Source: a bacterium
GTDB taxonomy: Bacteria > Patescibacteriota > Gracilibacteria > JAHISY01
Direction: 5' to 3'
NCBI GenBank assembly: GCA_021779375.1
Contig: JAJYAT010000002.1
Span: 116,373 to 180,372 of the forward strand
Length of the DNA: 64,000 bases
Of the stretch, positions 49,924 through 57,347 are shown piece after piece; position 1 is the stretch's first letter; each line of letters starts with the position of its first letter. A program made the translations under genes and the position numbers. The notes beneath the pieces are model-generated. The model ran no database searches, was not told where the DNA came from, and worked only from the letters and a program-made list of their open reading frames with translations.

Positions 49924-51005
49924 ATTGCTAAATTCGGATCGACAACAGCCATTTTAGCGAATTTTTTAGGCGAATTTTCGTGCAACCAAAATCCCGCGGC
50001 GGCAATCATCGCGGCATTGTCGGTACAAAATTCAAATTTTGCAGGATGGCGAAATTTAATTTCGAGCTCAGTCGCAAATTTTTGGAACTGCTCGCGCAGA
50101 CGCAAATTCGCGGAAACGCCGCCCGCAAGATGGATTTCCTTGGCGTGAAATTTACGCGCGGCAAGCAAAGTTTTAGTCGCCAAAACATCGACGACGCTTT
50201 CCTGAAATCCTGCTGCCAAATTGGCAACGTGTTCCATGTTCCATGTTCCATGTTCCATGCTCGCAACGCGTCGTCGCATTTCCGACTTCAGCCCAGAAAA
50301 AGAAAAATCAAAATTGCGCAGCTGCAATTTGCCCGCACGCAGCCGCTCCCCGACCTCGATTGAATCGAAATTGCGCGCGATGTCCTTCGGCAAAAGCCAC
50401 GCCCGCGGCAAGTTCTCGGGATTTTTGGCAAGTTTGGCTGTGCGCTCAATCTCCGGTCCGCCGGGATAAGGCAGCCCGAGCAAGCGCGCAACTTTATCAA
50501 AAGCCTCACCCGCCGCATCGTCCAAAGTCTCGCCCAAAAGTTTGGGTTTGGATTTGGCATCTTTGAGCAAAATCAACTCATTGTGTCCGCCGCTCGCCGT
50601 CAGGACGACGATTGGAAATTGAAATTCGCGCGCCTCACGCTCGAGCCAATTTGCCCGAATGTGCCCGTGAATGTGATTGACCGGAATTAGTTTTTTGCCT
50701 GAAAAAGCCGCCAAAGTGTTGGCAGTGACGACGCCTGCGAGCAGCGCGGAATTCAGTCCCGGACCAGCCGCGACGGCGATTGCCTCAATCTGCGCGAATG
50801 ATTTTTTGGCTTTTTTCAAAGCCTCAGCAATCGTCGGCATAATCTTACCAACGTGTTCTCGCGCCGCGACCTCTGGCACGACACCACCCGTCTTGCGGTG
50901 AATGGCGATTTGCGAAGCAATCACGCTCGACAAAACCCGCGAGCCGTCTTCGACGACGGCAGCCGCAGTTTCGTCGCAACTCGTTTCAATTCCAAGGATC
51001 AACAT
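49920..51005 (-). CDS. tsaD: tRNA N6-threonylcarbamoyladenosine synthase subunit TsaD
   Basis: Transfers the threonylcarbamoyl group to A37 of ANN-decoding tRNAs, with TsaB and TsaE (not in the window). Start at ATG 51005 (MLILGIETSCDETAAAV); the frame is open 47 codons further upstream without homology. Metal ligands are in NHIHGHI near residue 110, with VVLTASGGHNELIL, DDAAGEAFDKVARLLGLPYPGGP and GGVSANLRLRE. At ~235 the protein has MEHGTWNMEH, encoded by four tandem 7-bp units (50231-50258), where relatives go straight into DIAASFQE-type sequence. 361 residues. Confidence 0.93.
   Translation of the reverse strand: MLILGIETSCDETAAAVVEDGSRVLSSVIASQIAIHRKTGGVVPEVAAREHVGKIMPTIAEALKKAKKSFAQIEAIAVAAGPGLNSALLAGVVTANTLAAFSGKKLIPVNHIHGHIRANWLEREAREFQFPIVVLTASGGHNELILLKDAKSKPKLLGETLDDAAGEAFDKVARLLGLPYPGGPEIERTAKLAKNPENLPRAWLLPKDIARNFDSIEVGERLRAGKLQLRNFDFSFSGLKSEMRRRVASMEHGTWNMEHVANLAAGFQESVVDVLATKTLLAARKFHAKEIHLAGGVSANLRLREQFQKFATELEIKFRHPAKFEFCTDNAAMIAAAGFWLHENSPKKFAKMAVVDPNLAI
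50231..50258. repeat. Four tandem GTTCCAT units inside tsaD
   Basis: Exactly four copies of the 7-bp unit GTTCCAT. Because 7 is not a multiple of 3, gain or loss of one unit would frameshift tsaD. A shorter run (TGTTCCATGTTC) is at 62521-62532. Confidence 0.85.
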
Positions 51006-51042
51006 CCCGCCGATTTTGCGCGAAAACACTGAGAAAGTGAAA

Positions 51043-51561
51043 TCAATAACAGCCTGTAAGTTGTTTACGAGTGTCTCGCATTTGCGCACGAATTTCGATG
51101 CCTCTCTTGGCATTAACCCGTCTGCGCTCAGCGACAGCGTCAGCAATAATTTGCCGAAAAACTTTCTCGTTATATTTTCGCGGATCTAATTTACGAAAAT
51201 TTTTCCAAGCAGCTCTGGAAATAATAATTTTTCCGCGGTCAGCGTGAAAACCCTTGGTGGCACAGTTTAAAAGATCTTCAAACAAATCTTCTGTCGGCTC
51301 AAGCTCTACGTTTATGGGAGCTTTTTGTATCTTATGAATTTCTTTACGCACCGTTTCTGCTACCCACAAAATATATTCTGGTAAAAATGGTTCATCGTCA
51401 CGATCTAGCAAATGTTCACTCAAAACTGAAAGCACTCGCCCATAAGATTTTCTTGCAAACTTAAATCCTCTTGATTTAAAAATCTTAGCAAGCAAGTCGC
51501 TGTCCAAAATCCGTGGACCAAGACCGTCAATGCCTCGAACATAAATTTCCGCCTCCTCCAT
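51043..51561 (-). CDS. Hypothetical protein, 172 aa
   Basis: Not recognised. AT-rich, helical, charged; contains ISRAAWKNFRKLDPRKYNEKVF, and a basic C-terminus (RRRVNAKRGIEIRAQMRDTRK), which hints at nucleic-acid or ribosome binding, though nothing firmer. No signal peptide. It sits upstream of tsaD, and the tsaD frame overlaps part of it if the longer start were used, another reason for preferring the start at 51005. Confidence 0.55.
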   Translation of the reverse strand: MEEAEIYVRGIDGLGPRILDSDLLAKIFKSRGFKFARKSYGRVLSVLSEHLLDRDDEPFLPEYILWVAETVRKEIHKIQKAPINVELEPTEDLFEDLLNCATKGFHADRGKIIISRAAWKNFRKLDPRKYNEKVFRQIIADAVAERRRVNAKRGIEIRAQMRDTRKQLTGCY

Positions 51562-51613
51562 CGAAATAATTTAAGCCAATATTTTGACAAAAAAATATAT
51601 TCCTGTCAAACAA

Positions 51614-52411
51614 CTATTGCAAAAACTCTTTCACTGCCGCCTCAGCTGAAATACCTTTGTGGACGACGGCTGCCGTCGCGCGAATGAAGGCCGCCGGGTC
51701 TTTGTGCTGAAAAGCGTTGCGACCCATCGCAACTCCCGCACCACCCGCTTTGATCGCGCCTTCGACGTTTTTGAGCGCGGCAAGATCATCGCCCTTCGCG
51801 CCACCCGCAATCACGATCGGCACACCGAGCGCTCCGCGCACGACCTGCTCGAATGATTTGGAATCGCCGGTGTACGGCACTTTGATAATATCCGCGCCAA
51901 GTTCCGCGGCGATGCGTGCGACTTTTTTGACATTCTCGACGTCGTTCGGATTTTCGATCTTCGGACCACGCGGGTAAGCCATGACGAGGAGCGGCATCCC
52001 CCACTCGATGCACTCGGTCGCAATCTGACCGAAAGAGTAGAGCTGCGCCGCCTCGGTATTCGAGCCGAGATTGATGTGAATCGAGACTGCGTCCGCGCCC
52101 AATTTCAAAGCAGTCTGAACGTTGTTGACTGAAACTTTCGCATCGCCGTCGGTCGGATTGAATTCGGTCGAGACTGAGAAATGCAGAATCAAACCAATGT
52201 CTTTGCCTGCGCTGCGGTGACCGTGCAAAGCGAGACCGAGATGACCGAGCACCGCATTCGCACCGCCTTCCGCCGCTGCATCCGCCGCCGTTTTCAAATC
52301 AACGAGACCATCAATCGGACCCATGCCCGCGCCATGATCCAGCGGCAAAATAACCGTTTTGCCGGAATTACGGTCGATGATTCTTTCGAGACGAATTCTT
52401 TTGCCGAGCAT
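51614..52411 (-). CDS. DhnA-type class I aldolase (fructose-bisphosphate aldolase / ADH synthase family)
   Basis: A 265-residue (beta/alpha)8 aldolase of the DhnA/archaeal class I family. Landmarks: VILPLDHGAGMGP near residue 20, SIHINLGS, LVMAYPRGP, and IIKVPYTGD with the Schiff-base lysine (K in IKVPY), plus VIAGGAKGDD and GGAGVAMGRNAFQ for phosphate binding. The family splits into fructose 1,6-bisphosphate aldolases and 2-amino-3,7-dideoxy-heptulosonate synthases of the archaeal aromatic pathway; sequence alone does not decide. Given ppdK nearby, glycolysis/gluconeogenesis is the simpler guess. Confidence 0.88.
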   Translation of the reverse strand: MLGKRIRLERIIDRNSGKTVILPLDHGAGMGPIDGLVDLKTAADAAAEGGANAVLGHLGLALHGHRSAGKDIGLILHFSVSTEFNPTDGDAKVSVNNVQTALKLGADAVSIHINLGSNTEAAQLYSFGQIATECIEWGMPLLVMAYPRGPKIENPNDVENVKKVARIAAELGADIIKVPYTGDSKSFEQVVRGALGVPIVIAGGAKGDDLAALKNVEGAIKAGGAGVAMGRNAFQHKDPAAFIRATAAVVHKGISAEAAVKEFLQ

Positions 52412-52761
52412 TTTGGAGGCGTTAAAACAGGATTATTTTACAATTTTTCCAGCGTTCGGCAAACCTGCAAATACGCGAATCCCGAAACTAATTTGAGGCT
52501 TGAAATGAGCAAAATTTTCGAATTTTCAAGTTTCGTAATTTACGAAATAATTTTCAAGCTCCAATTCTTCGCACCATAATTTCCAGCGTTTGGATTTTTT
52601 GAGCTTTAAGCCTTGAGTTTTATTTGAAAATTTGAAAATCGTAAATTTGAAAATTTCCTCTGTGCTTCATGTCAAATAATTTGAAATTACATGTTTTCAA
52701 TTTTAAAACAATTTTTAATTTTGAAATTTGATTTTCAAACTTGTTTTGAAATTTGAAATTT
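52412..52761. other. 350-bp AT-rich intergenic region with ATTTGAAA-type words
   Basis: No gene seen. From about 52620 to 52757 it consists largely of degenerate repeats of ATTTGAAA/AATTTTGAAA, running up to the ispH stop codon. A comparable block lies at 57180-57345 before yidC's 3' end. A TAAAAT-like box in the first 40 bases may serve the aldolase gene. Confidence 0.5.
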
Positions 52762-53616
52762 TTAATTAGAAATTTTTAGTAGCTTTTCCTCGACTTTTCG
52801 AATCGTCGACTCCGGCGTCGAGGCGCCCGCCGTCACGCCGACTTTTTTAAACTTGGTGAAATCACCCGGACGAATTTCAGTTTCATTTTCAATCCAAAAA
52901 GCCGGATGAATCTTCGCGACGAGCTCGAAAAGTTTTTTCGTGTTGTTGGATTTGCGTCCACCGACGACGACGACTGCGTCAACTTTTTCGGCGAGTAAAC
53001 GAGCGGAATTTTGACGCTCGAGTGTCGCGCCACAAATCGTCTCGCGGGCAATAATTTTTGAATGGTTCCCCGCCTTCGCGGGGACAAGCTTTTCCAGCGC
53101 AGCAATTAATTGCGCGAAATTCTCCGGATTTTCAGTCGTTTGCGCCAGCACGCCAATTTTTTGACCGGCGAATTTTTGCAGACTTTTGGGCGAAATTTTT
53201 TGCACGACTTCGACTGCCGGAAAATCCTCGACGACTGCGCGCATCTCGGGATGGCCGCGCCGACCGAGAATCACGACCGGAATTTTTTGCGCGGCAAAAA
53301 GCGAAACTTCACGGTGGATTTTTTGGACGAAAGGACAGCTCGCATCGACAATTTTAATTTTCTTTTTGCGCAGCACTGCCAGTTTTTTTTGCGAAATCCC
53401 GTGCGCACGCACAACCACGACTCCCTCGCGGATTTTGGAGATGGCGGAAATCGCCCGCACACCACGCGAATTTAGTTCTTCCAAAATTTCGGGATTGTGA
53501 ATCAGCTCGCCAAGTGTCGTGACTTTTTGAAAATCACGGCTCGCCGAACGTGCCAGCTCGACAGCGCGCCGCACACCGAAACAAAAACCCGCGTGATCCG
53601 CTCGAATAATTTGCAC
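52762..53616 (-). CDS. ispH: 4-hydroxy-3-methylbut-2-enyl diphosphate reductase
   Basis: Last enzyme of the MEP isoprenoid pathway, a 3Fe-4S/4Fe-4S protein. Cluster cysteines: AGFCFGVRRAV near the start, VDASCPFVQKIH, and ICGATLERQ. HGISQKKL and VVVGGRKSNNTKKLFE complete the family set, and TAGASTPESTI lies near the C-terminus. 284 residues. Between the second and third domains is LVPAKAGNHSKII, encoded by a REP hairpin (53065-53092) kept in frame. Starts with GTG at 53616; the TAAAAT box is 6 nt upstream. Confidence 0.93.
   Translation of the reverse strand: MQIIRADHAGFCFGVRRAVELARSASRDFQKVTTLGELIHNPEILEELNSRGVRAISAISKIREGVVVVRAHGISQKKLAVLRKKKIKIVDASCPFVQKIHREVSLFAAQKIPVVILGRRGHPEMRAVVEDFPAVEVVQKISPKSLQKFAGQKIGVLAQTTENPENFAQLIAALEKLVPAKAGNHSKIIARETICGATLERQNSARLLAEKVDAVVVVGGRKSNNTKKLFELVAKIHPAFWIENETEIRPGDFTKFKKVGVTAGASTPESTIRKVEEKLLKISN
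53065..53092. repeat. CTTGTCC-type REP hairpin inside ispH
   Basis: GGTTCCCCGCCTTCGCGGGG then ACAAGCTT; same family as the elements in ribD (26010) and before rpmA (26601). Confidence 0.75.
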
Positions 53617-53622
53617 GCCAAG

Positions 53623-53628
53623 ATTTTA
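53623..53628 (-). promoter_or_regulatory. -10 box of ispH (leaderless, GTG start)
   Basis: TAAAAT on the minus strand, 6 nt before the GTG at 53616. Lies 3 bp inside the 3' end of the upstream hypothetical gene (stop at 53626). Confidence 0.45.
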
Positions 53629-53916
53629 GCGAAAATCAGAACCAAGCGCTGATGAAACACCGCCCCTAACTTTTTCACTTAAATCACTAACCCTTTGAAT
53701 AAAATCTTCAAGCCTTTTAATTTCTATGTTCACATAACATAAACCCTCTCCACCTAAAGTCAACTCTCGGATTAATTTTCTACCATCTTCTATCAACGCT
53801 GAAGCTCTACTCAAAGCTCTTTCCAAAACAGCCAATTTTGGGATTTGTTCCAATTCCAAAACATAATAAACATTAGCTCCAAATTCGAACAATTTTTCTT
53901 GATCATCAAATTCCAT
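53626..53916 (-). CDS. Small hypothetical helical protein, 96 aa
   Basis: Not recognised. Helical and acidic at the N-terminus (MEFDDQEKLFEFGANVYYVLELEQ), with a probable coiled segment (ALSRASALIEDGRKLIREL). AT-rich codons. Stop lies 9 bp before the ispH GTG start. No signal peptide. Confidence 0.5.
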   Translation of the reverse strand: MEFDDQEKLFEFGANVYYVLELEQIPKLAVLERALSRASALIEDGRKLIRELTLGGEGLCYVNIEIKRLEDFIQRVSDLSEKVRGGVSSALGSDFR

Positions 53917-53980
53917 TTTAAAAAATTAGAAGGGCTAATCTTAAATCAAATCTGCAAAAAAAGAAAAAGCCCCAAACCTT

Positions 53981-54412
53981 TTATTCTTCCTTCTTTCCGG
54001 CAGCTTCCTCGGCTGGCTTTTCGACTTCTTTTTGCGCTTTCAAATTCTCTTCCAATTTCGCTTTCGCCAGTTCGCGCTTCGTCACCGCTGATTTCACTTT
54101 CTTCACAGCTTTGGCGGAATCGACCGCACTCACACGCGCGACGGAACTCGCCGCGGCAGCGGAACGTACACTCTCGGAAATTTTCGTTTTTTTCTTCGAA
54201 GTTTGCGCTGCTTCCGCTGTCTTCATACGCGCACGGAACTTGTCGACTTTACCAGCCGTATCGACTAATTTCTGTTTGCCAGTGTAAAAAGGATGGCAAG
54301 CCGAGCAGACTTCAGTCTTGATCTCGAGTGCCGTCGAAGTAAAAACAAATGTCGCGCCACAACTGCAGGTCGCAGTTGTTTTTTGCGTCTTCGGATGGAT
54401 TCCGGTTTTCAT
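53981..54412 (-). CDS. rpmE: 50S ribosomal protein L31 (bL31) with long C-terminal extension
   Basis: Residues 1-65 are a zinc-binding (C+) bL31: [19 protein letters not shown], then [26 protein letters not shown], given here in two pieces. Ordinary bL31 ends there at ~70 residues. This one continues for ~75 more, rich in Lys, Ala, Ser and Glu ([27 protein letters not shown] in composition), probably a long helix or disordered tail on the ribosome surface. Such Ala/Lys-rich tails also occur on S9, S11 and IF-1 in this window. Confidence 0.93.
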   Translation of the reverse strand: MKTGIHPKTQKTTATCSCGATFVFTSTALEIKTEVCSACHPFYTGKQKLVDTAGKVDKFRARMKTAEAAQTSKKKTKISESVRSAAAASSVARVSAVDSAKAVKKVKSAVTKRELAKAKLEENLKAQKEVEKPAEEAAGKKEE

Positions 54413-54476
54413 TGGAAAAAATTAGAGCCGCGCGATTTTAGAGATTTCAAGCAGAAAATGCAAACGCTGCCAACGC

Positions 54477-54511
54477 AAAAATAGCTCGACCTATTTGGCT
54501 GAGCTATTTTT
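54477..54511 (-). terminator. Intrinsic terminator of ncRNA copy B
   Basis: AAAAATAGCTC (54477-54487) / GAGCTATTTTT (54501-54511), same as in copy A. Confidence 0.7.
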
Positions 54512-54625
54512 GTTTTTGGCTCCAGTCCTGATTTCACTTAGCAATCCGAGGATTGCCGAGTGAATGATTGAGATTCTGCTAGCCACCTAAGCAACCAGGA
54601 GAAGAGACAATCTCAGTAAAGGAAC
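54477..54625 (-). ncRNA. Two-hairpin small RNA candidate, copy B (149 nt)
   Basis: Same length and layout as copy A at 177-325, on the opposite strand. The first 21 nt after the start (from GTTCCTTTACTGAGATTG on) and the last ~90 nt are nearly identical to copy A. The central 33 nt are replaced by a different hairpin whose arms TGGTTGC and GTGGCTA pair through several G-U pairs around TTAG. The outer GAGATT/AATCTC stem is kept. In the second hairpin CACT pairs with AGTG, whereas copy A has CACT against AATG, so the stem differs slightly between copies. Lies between rpmE and the LpxC-like gene. Confidence 0.6.
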
Positions 54626-54631
54626 ATGTGT

Positions 54632-54660
54632 ATTCTACCAAAATTTGAGAAAAATTGCAA
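54632..54660 (-). promoter_or_regulatory. Sigma70-type promoter of ncRNA copy B
   Basis: Read leftwards: TTGCAA (54660-54655), 17 bp, TAGAAT (54637-54632). Same geometry as copy A. Confidence 0.65.
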
Positions 54661-54670
54661 ATCTGGTTAT

Positions 54671-55702
54671 CTACAGATACTCCAGTTGCGAGTTTTTCAA
54701 AAACTCATTCCAAAATTCTTTATCAAAAGTATGCCCTCCGCAAAAACGTAAAATATCTGCCCCGACCGGTCTGCCCGGCAAAAAACCAGCTAGACCTAAA
54801 AAGTCAGCTGCTGCGTGAAATGGAACCTCAAAATTAACTCCATTCCTAATGAATTTTTTGCGCTCTTGTGAAAAACCTGGCACAAAAATGTTCTCCGGAC
54901 TGAAGGCAATATCACGCAAATCAGCAGTCCTTCCGTAAATATTCTTCATTAACGGGTAGAATAGAAATCTTAACTTTGGGTTGTTTTTAATAAAATCGAT
55001 GGCAACCTGATTCCACCAAGCATGATTAGATCGAGATTCCGAGATGGCGTAAATAAATTCTGGAGACACCTTAGCTCGCAAACAAGATTCACCTCGTCTA
55101 TCGAAACAGCTTTTAGCACCGCTAAATTTTGAAACCACTTTCAAATTTATGTCATCTCCCTTTCTCGGTTTAGCGGAGATAAATCTTGTCGATTTACCAA
55201 TTTTAATTTCTTCTTTTAGGCGTAAAACTTGCTGAGGCTGGTTTATTGTTTTAGAGCCCGCATTTTGGCAAGAGTCAAAAAGTAGAGAGGCGCACATCCC
55301 ACCCTCAAAAACTGGAACATCATTAGAACCACCTATTTGAATTGAAATGTCAGGATACAGCCACCTCAGCAATCCAATATGTTCGACACAGGCGATACCA
55401 TTGGCTTCTGCACAACGTTTACCATTTACCAGCAAGCTCTCCCATCTTACTGCTCTGTTCTGAATCCTTATCTCAGATAGTGCTGCATCTTCTAGTGGAG
55501 CCAACTCCAATTTAACTTTTTTCTGAAGATCAAGAACATCCGATCCGACAAGCTCAACTCTTTCTCGTATTGTTCGTCGGCGCTGAGAGAACGGGCTTCC
55601 TTCAGGAAAATCAAGGGTCGGGATATCAGTTTTTTTTAGCAAAGTAAAAATTAGTCGATAATTTTGCCATAAAAAGCTCCTCTGGCAAACACCGATTCCC
55701 AT
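54671..55702 (-). CDS. LpxC-like UDP-acyl-GlcNAc deacetylase homologue
   Basis: LpxC removes acetate from UDP-3-acyl-GlcNAc, the committed step of lipid A synthesis. This 343-residue protein keeps the LpxC skeleton: RTIRERVELVGSDVL near residue 50 (where LpxC has RTL-x-x-x-V-x-x-x-G-V-G-L), CVEHIGLLRWLYPDISIQI (LpxC T-V-E-H, zinc His and catalytic Glu), DVPVFEGG (E-V-P-I-L-D-G), then PFHAAADFLGLAGFLPGRPV (H-K-x-x-D zinc site; the Lys is Ala here) and FCGGHT (catalytic S-G-H). All three presumed zinc ligands and the second His remain, but the rest is divergent and codon use is AT-rich. It lies 6 bp after a WecG/TagA gene. The substrate may not be lipid A. Confidence 0.72.
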   Translation of the reverse strand: MGIGVCQRSFLWQNYRLIFTLLKKTDIPTLDFPEGSPFSQRRRTIRERVELVGSDVLDLQKKVKLELAPLEDAALSEIRIQNRAVRWESLLVNGKRCAEANGIACVEHIGLLRWLYPDISIQIGGSNDVPVFEGGMCASLLFDSCQNAGSKTINQPQQVLRLKEEIKIGKSTRFISAKPRKGDDINLKVVSKFSGAKSCFDRRGESCLRAKVSPEFIYAISESRSNHAWWNQVAIDFIKNNPKLRFLFYPLMKNIYGRTADLRDIAFSPENIFVPGFSQERKKFIRNGVNFEVPFHAAADFLGLAGFLPGRPVGADILRFCGGHTFDKEFWNEFLKNSQLEYL

Positions 55703-55708
55703 TTTCTT

Positions 55709-56596
55709 CTATCTATTTTTCCAAACCAAACTTATGAAACGGAAAGTTGCATTCCAAATGCGCGGCAAACGACTCGGCTGGCGCAGCAAGCGCCACAGCC
55801 ATTCCAGTCCGAGCTGGCGGAAAATCTGGGGAGCGCGTGCGATCTTGCCAGCGTGGAAATCGAAGGCGCCGCCAATCCCCGCAGCAAATTTCACAGTTTT
55901 AAGCAGGGGCAAATTACGCGCGAGCCACAGCTCCTGTCGCGGCGCGCCGAAAGCGACGAAAAGAATTTGCGCGCCCGATGCGTCGATTTTCGCGCGCAGC
56001 ATTTTTTCATTTTCGATGGCGGGCGAACCAGCGAAAGTCCCAGCAATCTCAAGTCCGGAAATTGCAGACTCAAATTTAATTTTCAATGCTGCCCCGACAC
56101 CTTCCGCCGCACCGAGCAAAAAAACTTTTTTCTTGCGCCGCGCCGCGATTTTGAGAATCGCGGGAAACAAATCTGTGCCTGTAATTCGCTCTGGCAAAAC
56201 GTCGCGAATTTTTTGGGGCTGAAAAAGAATCGCCAGCAGCGAGCTAATAAGCGTCACGAAATTCCTTTTTTTCAAGGCTAAAAAGTGAGCTGCCCACAAA
56301 AGTCCGATACCGTCCGCCGTCGCGAGCGCAGCGGAATTAAGCGTTTTCTTGAAGGCGTAATTTTTCTGCGCCGCGAGAATAATCTCAGGATTCGGTGTGA
56401 CGAGCAAAAATTTCGGCGACGAACGCACACTCCCCCACGCCGCTTGAATTTTTTGATTGGTCGAAATCCGTCCAGCCAAAAAATCGTCGATTTCTGCAAG
56501 CGCAGTTTTTTCAGTCAGCGCATCGAGGACGATTCCGGCAATAAATGTGCGAATTGTGGTAAATGTTAAAACTATGCGAAATGTTATTTCATTCAA
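55709..56596 (-). CDS. WecG/TagA/CpsF-family glycosyltransferase
   Basis: Adds ManNAc(A) or a related sugar to a lipid-linked GlcNAc in teichoic acid, ECA or capsule assembly. Family blocks: FLLVTPNPEIILAAQKN, ATADGIGLLWAA, RITGTDLFPAIL, KKVFLLGAAEGVGAAL, QILFVAFGAPRQELWLARN and AAGIGGAFDFHAGKIARAPQ, with the C-terminal GLEWLWRLLRQPSR. The frame opens with TTG at 56596, and the first ~18 residues do not resemble the family, so the real start may lie a little inside. Probably cotranscribed with the LpxC-like gene downstream. Confidence 0.9.
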   Translation of the reverse strand: MNEITFRIVLTFTTIRTFIAGIVLDALTEKTALAEIDDFLAGRISTNQKIQAAWGSVRSSPKFLLVTPNPEIILAAQKNYAFKKTLNSAALATADGIGLLWAAHFLALKKRNFVTLISSLLAILFQPQKIRDVLPERITGTDLFPAILKIAARRKKKVFLLGAAEGVGAALKIKFESAISGLEIAGTFAGSPAIENEKMLRAKIDASGAQILFVAFGAPRQELWLARNLPLLKTVKFAAGIGGAFDFHAGKIARAPQIFRQLGLEWLWRLLRQPSRLPRIWNATFRFISLVWKNR

Positions 56597-56601
56597 ACAC
56601 T

Positions 56602-56637
56602 TCGAACAACTCGAACAATTTGAATATCTCGAACCAA
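56602..56637. repeat. Degenerate 9-bp array upstream of the WecG-like gene
   Basis: TCGAACAAC, TCGAACAAT, TTGAATATC, TCGAACCAA between the WecG-like start and the jag stop. Similar GTTCGA words occur around 37470-37550. Confidence 0.5.
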
Positions 56638-56644
56638 AAATCTT

Positions 56645-57124
56645 TTAGCTCTTTTTGATCACGACGGCGCGAAATCCAGCGCGACCGGCCGATTCAGTCG
56701 TGACATCTTCCCACTCCGGCTTGGCCAATTCGAGGTGCACGAGCCGGCGGAGAAATCCGTCCATCGGCGGCAATTTGATCGGATTGCCCGTCGTACGAAC
56801 TTGCTGCGCACGGCGCAGCGCGAGCTCGACCGCCTCGTCTTCTTTGCGTTTGCGATAACCGTCGATGTCCACGAAAAGTGTGACGCGGCGATTTAATTCT
56901 TCCGCTTTTTTGCTTGCCGCAAGCCGCAACAAATGCTGGAAGGCTTCGAGATTGTCGCCGTGCCGACCGATCAGAAGCGGCGCATCCGTCGTTTTGATTT
57001 GCACGAAATAATGTTCGAGCTCTTCGCCTTCGGTTTCCGTGCGGCGCACGACCGAACAGCTGGCTTCATCGAGCTGCAAGCCCGCCAGAAAATCCTCGGT
57101 CAAAGTTTTGATTTGGAGTTCCAT
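56645..57124 (-). CDS. jag: Jag/KhpB-like RNA-binding protein (KH-R3H)
   Basis: Start at ATG 57124 (MELQIKTLTEDFLAGLQL); a TTG four codons upstream is the alternative. The 159 residues have a KH domain with LIGRHGDNLEAFQHLLRLA (GxxGxxLxxxQ) and an R3H domain with LPPMDGFLRRLVHLEL, ending VTTESAGRAGFRAVVIKKS (family T-x-S-x-G-x-x-x-R-x-V-V-I). The N-terminal Jag domain is reduced to a short stretch. Fourth gene of the rpmH-rnpA-yidC-jag cluster. Confidence 0.9.
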   Translation of the reverse strand: MELQIKTLTEDFLAGLQLDEASCSVVRRTETEGEELEHYFVQIKTTDAPLLIGRHGDNLEAFQHLLRLAASKKAEELNRRVTLFVDIDGYRKRKEDEAVELALRRAQQVRTTGNPIKLPPMDGFLRRLVHLELAKPEWEDVTTESAGRAGFRAVVIKKS

Positions 57125-57347
57125 GGTTGAAATCAATTAAAGGATAAATTTTCTAATAGTGATAATTAAGATTAGATTGAGCAAATTAGACGCGTTTTAA
57201 TTTCCAATTTACAAGCAACAATTTCCAAATAAATTCCAATGTTTAAATTATGCGAACTTTTCAAAACCTTGAAATTTGGTATTTATTTGAAAATTGAGAT
57301 TTGGAATTTGAAATTTTTTTATCAATTTGAAGCCGTTAACCTTAAAA
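57125..57347. repeat. AT-rich spacer with AATTTGAAATT-type words
   Basis: No gene. Degenerate repeats (AATTTCCAAAT, TTTGAAAATTGAGATTTGG, AATTTGAAATT) fill 57190-57325, similar to 52620-52757. Confidence 0.45.

Noticed and set aside
51006..51146. Longer N-terminus of TsaD
   Set aside because: The family starts with the M-x-x-L-G-I-E-T-S-C-D block; the extra 47 codons overlap the upstream hypothetical gene.
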